Shown piece by piece: positions 62,335 to 64,000 of a stretch of DNA of 64,000 nucleotides. Below the pieces are notes generated by a model that had not been told where the DNA came from, made no database searches, and saw only the letters and a program-made list of their open reading frames with translations. The position numbers and the translations under genes are program-made. The stretch spans positions 744,001 to 808,000 of the forward strand of contig CAWIIX010000030.1 in NCBI GenBank assembly GCA_963836195.1. Direction: 5' to 3'. Source of the stretch: Trebonia sp963836195. GTDB taxonomy: Bacteria > Actinomycetota > Actinomycetes > Streptosporangiales > Streptosporangiaceae. The stretch's first letter is position 1, and every line of letters begins with the position of its first letter.

Positions 62335-63537
62335 ATGGATAGCGGATTCCTCTTCACTTCCGAGTCGGTGACGGAGGGCCACCCGGACAAGATCGCCGAC
62401 CAGATCTCGGACGCCGTCGTTGACGCGGCCCTGGCCGGCGACCCGTACTCCCGGGTGGCCTGCGAGACCCTGCTGACCACGGGCCTGATCGTGGTCGCGG
62501 GCGAGATCACCACCGCGTCGACGATTGACTACCAGGCGATCGCGCGCAAGGTGGTCACCGACATCGGCTACGACAACGGCGAGTACTTCTTCGACGGCAA
62601 CGCGGTCGGCGTGATCGTCGCGATGGACCGGCAGTCGCCGGACATCGCGCAGGGCGTGGACACCGCCCACGAGGGACGGATCGGCGGCTCCGAGGACCCA
62701 CTGGACCGGATCGGGGCCGGCGACCAGGGGATGATGTTCGGCTACGCGACGAACGAGACCCCCGAGTACATGCCGATGCCGATCATGCTGGCGCACAAGA
62801 TGTCGAAGAAGCTGTCCGAGGTGCGTCACTCCGGGCTGATGCCGTACCTCCGCCCGGACGGCAAGACCCAGGTCACGGTCCGCTACGACGACGCGGGCAA
62901 GCCGGTCGAGATCGAGAAGGTGCTCATCTCCACCCAGCACCAGGACGGCGTGGAGTCCAAGCTGCCCGAGGCGCTGTGGGACGAGGTCGTCACGCAGGTG
63001 CTGCCCGCCGAGCTGTACGACCCGGCCCGGCTCAAGGGCGAGTTCTACTGCAACCCGACCGGCCGGTTCGTGATCGGCGGCCCGGTCGGCGACACCGGTC
63101 TGACCGGCCGGAAGATCATCGTCGACACCTACGGCGGGTTCGCCAGGCACGGCGGCGGCGCGTTCTCGGGCAAGGACCCGTCCAAGGTGGACCGCTCGGC
63201 CGCCTACGCCGCCCGCTACGTGGCCAAGAACATCGTCGCGGCCGGCCTCGCCGACCGGGCCGAGGTTCAGGTGGCGTACGCGATCGGCGTCGCCCGGCCG
63301 CTCTCGCTGCTGATCGAGACCTTCGGCACCGAGAAGATCTCGACCAAGGTCATCGCCGAGCTGGTGCAGGAGAACTTCGACCTGCGCCCGGGCGCGATCC
63401 TGCGCGACCTGGAGCTGCGTCGCCCGGTCTACCAGCCGACCGCGGCCTACGGCCACTTCGGCCGCAGCGGGGACTCCTTCACCTGGGAGCGCACCGACAA
63501 GGCCGACCAGCTCCGCACCCAGGCCGGCCTGGGTTAA
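62335..63537 (+). CDS. metK: S-adenosylmethionine synthetase
   Basis: A 400-residue MAT that makes SAM from methionine and ATP. Conserved motifs: T-E-G-H-P-D-K near residue 14, G-A-G-D-Q-G-M-M-F-G-Y-A (signature 1) at about 123, G-G-G-A-F-S-G-K-D (signature 2) at about 275. Complete and in one frame. AGGAGA precedes ATG 62335. It closes the operon with the methyltransferase and core-MetE, so the cluster could make methionine, convert it to SAM and use it. Confidence 0.97.
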   Translation: MDSGFLFTSESVTEGHPDKIADQISDAVVDAALAGDPYSRVACETLLTTGLIVVAGEITTASTIDYQAIARKVVTDIGYDNGEYFFDGNAVGVIVAMDRQSPDIAQGVDTAHEGRIGGSEDPLDRIGAGDQGMMFGYATNETPEYMPMPIMLAHKMSKKLSEVRHSGLMPYLRPDGKTQVTVRYDDAGKPVEIEKVLISTQHQDGVESKLPEALWDEVVTQVLPAELYDPARLKGEFYCNPTGRFVIGGPVGDTGLTGRKIIVDTYGGFARHGGGAFSGKDPSKVDRSAAYAARYVAKNIVAAGLADRAEVQVAYAIGVARPLSLLIETFGTEKISTKVIAELVQENFDLRPGAILRDLELRRPVYQPTAAYGHFGRSGDSFTWERTDKADQLRTQAGLG

Positions 63538-63573
63538 GCCTCCCAGCCGACCGACCGATTCGGGTAATTCAGC

Positions 63574-63607
63574 AACGCCCGGCCGTGCAATTGCACGGCC
63601 GGGCGTT
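63574..63607. terminator. Perfect 34-bp palindrome after metK
   Basis: AACGCCCGGCCGTGCAA and its exact complement TTGCACGGCCGGGCGTT, without a loop base, 36 nt after the metK stop. Very stable and at the end of an operon, so it is a terminator, though without a clear T-run. Confidence 0.85.
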
Positions 63608-64000
63608 CGCTATTTGGGTGCATTTGTCCAAGATTTGTCAACAATCTTGCAAACGTTTGCGATCGACAGCGAAATTTTGTGATCGGCGGCAGAATTGTAA
63701 CCCATCGGTTTGGGGTCTGAAGCGGTTGTTACCGGTCAAGCCCCGTGCGAACGTCACCAGTAGTTAGCTCCAGCCCCACCAGGACGAGGCGTATCGGAGG
63801 GAAACGTGATGAAACCGTTCTCCGCCACGCATCCTCCGCCGCCCGCACCATGATCCATAATCCAGAATAACCACTCGATAGCTGGGACCCATGGATACAT
63901 CTCAAAGCGCAGTGCAAAGAGGCACCGTTTACCTGTGGGCTGGTCAACGGGGCCTCTTCTGCCTGCCTCCCCGGATGGAGCGCATCACGCGAAATGCGGA
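63608..64000. other. AT-richer region, no gene recognised
   Basis: The last 390 bases hold no convincing coding sequence. A minus-strand frame of 72 codons (63729-63947) lacks the usual codon bias and a ribosome site. The AT-rich stretch 63610-63700 may be a promoter for a gene beyond the window. Confidence 0.4.

Noticed and set aside
63729..63947. 72-codon minus-strand frame at the window end
   Set aside because: No ribosome site, poor codon bias and no recognisable motif.

Overview
The window is high-GC chromosomal DNA from an actinomycete. It carries a mycofactocin locus, a chorismate-using menaquinone-type enzyme, an F420-type LLM oxidoreductase, the end of an HNH/DUF222 protein, DUF3040, PucR, PaaX and FmdB proteins, and an intein-bearing radical SAM protein of the mycobacterial Rv2578c type. 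The genus cannot be named from the sequence alone. No tRNA, rRNA, CRISPR array, transposase or replication origin was recognised.

Layout. 0-2.3 kb: end of an HNH endonuclease, an SDR and a type II NADH dehydrogenase-like protein. 2.4-9 kb: a complete oligopeptide-type ABC importer (binding protein, two permeases, two ATPases) on the minus strand. 9-14.5 kb: isochorismate synthase, an ArsR regulator, the intein-split radical SAM gene with a LexA-type box, DUF3040 and an unknown protein. 14.7-20 kb: two DHA2-type exporters, a zinc-ribbon protein and an aldehyde dehydrogenase. 20.2-25.8 kb: a PucR regulator, a homocysteine methyltransferase/MTHFR fusion, a Tat-exported dimethylformamidase-like protein and a DUF805 protein.

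25.8-31.4 kb is the mycofactocin locus: mftE and mftR on the minus strand, mftA-B-C-F on the plus strand, an operator-bearing promoter between them, and no mftD. An NDMA-type alcohol dehydrogenase of the kind that needs mycofactocin lies 5 kb away. Between them, an archaeal-type aspartyl-tRNA synthetase sits behind what looks like an aspartate T-box leader. 36.3-43 kb: a tungstate/molybdate-type ABC importer, an ABC-F protein and a secreted beta-helix protein. 43-50 kb: a catabolic-looking cluster of PaaX, amidohydrolase and zinc dehydrogenase, divergent from a UGSC-family set with an SDR. 50.4-58.6 kb: a core-MetE protein, a second oligopeptide importer broken by many frameshifts, and an LLM oxidoreductase. 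59.7-63.6 kb: a methionine/SAM operon (methyltransferase, core-MetE, metK) closed by a perfect hairpin.

Two patterns run through the whole window. First, more than twenty reading-frame breaks, almost all explained by one surplus G or C inside otherwise well-conserved coding sequence. Second, two families of short dispersed repeats (GATAACAGCAAGAAGC and CCGAACGGACCC...TGACTC) that recur at gene ends and even inside mycofactocin genes.
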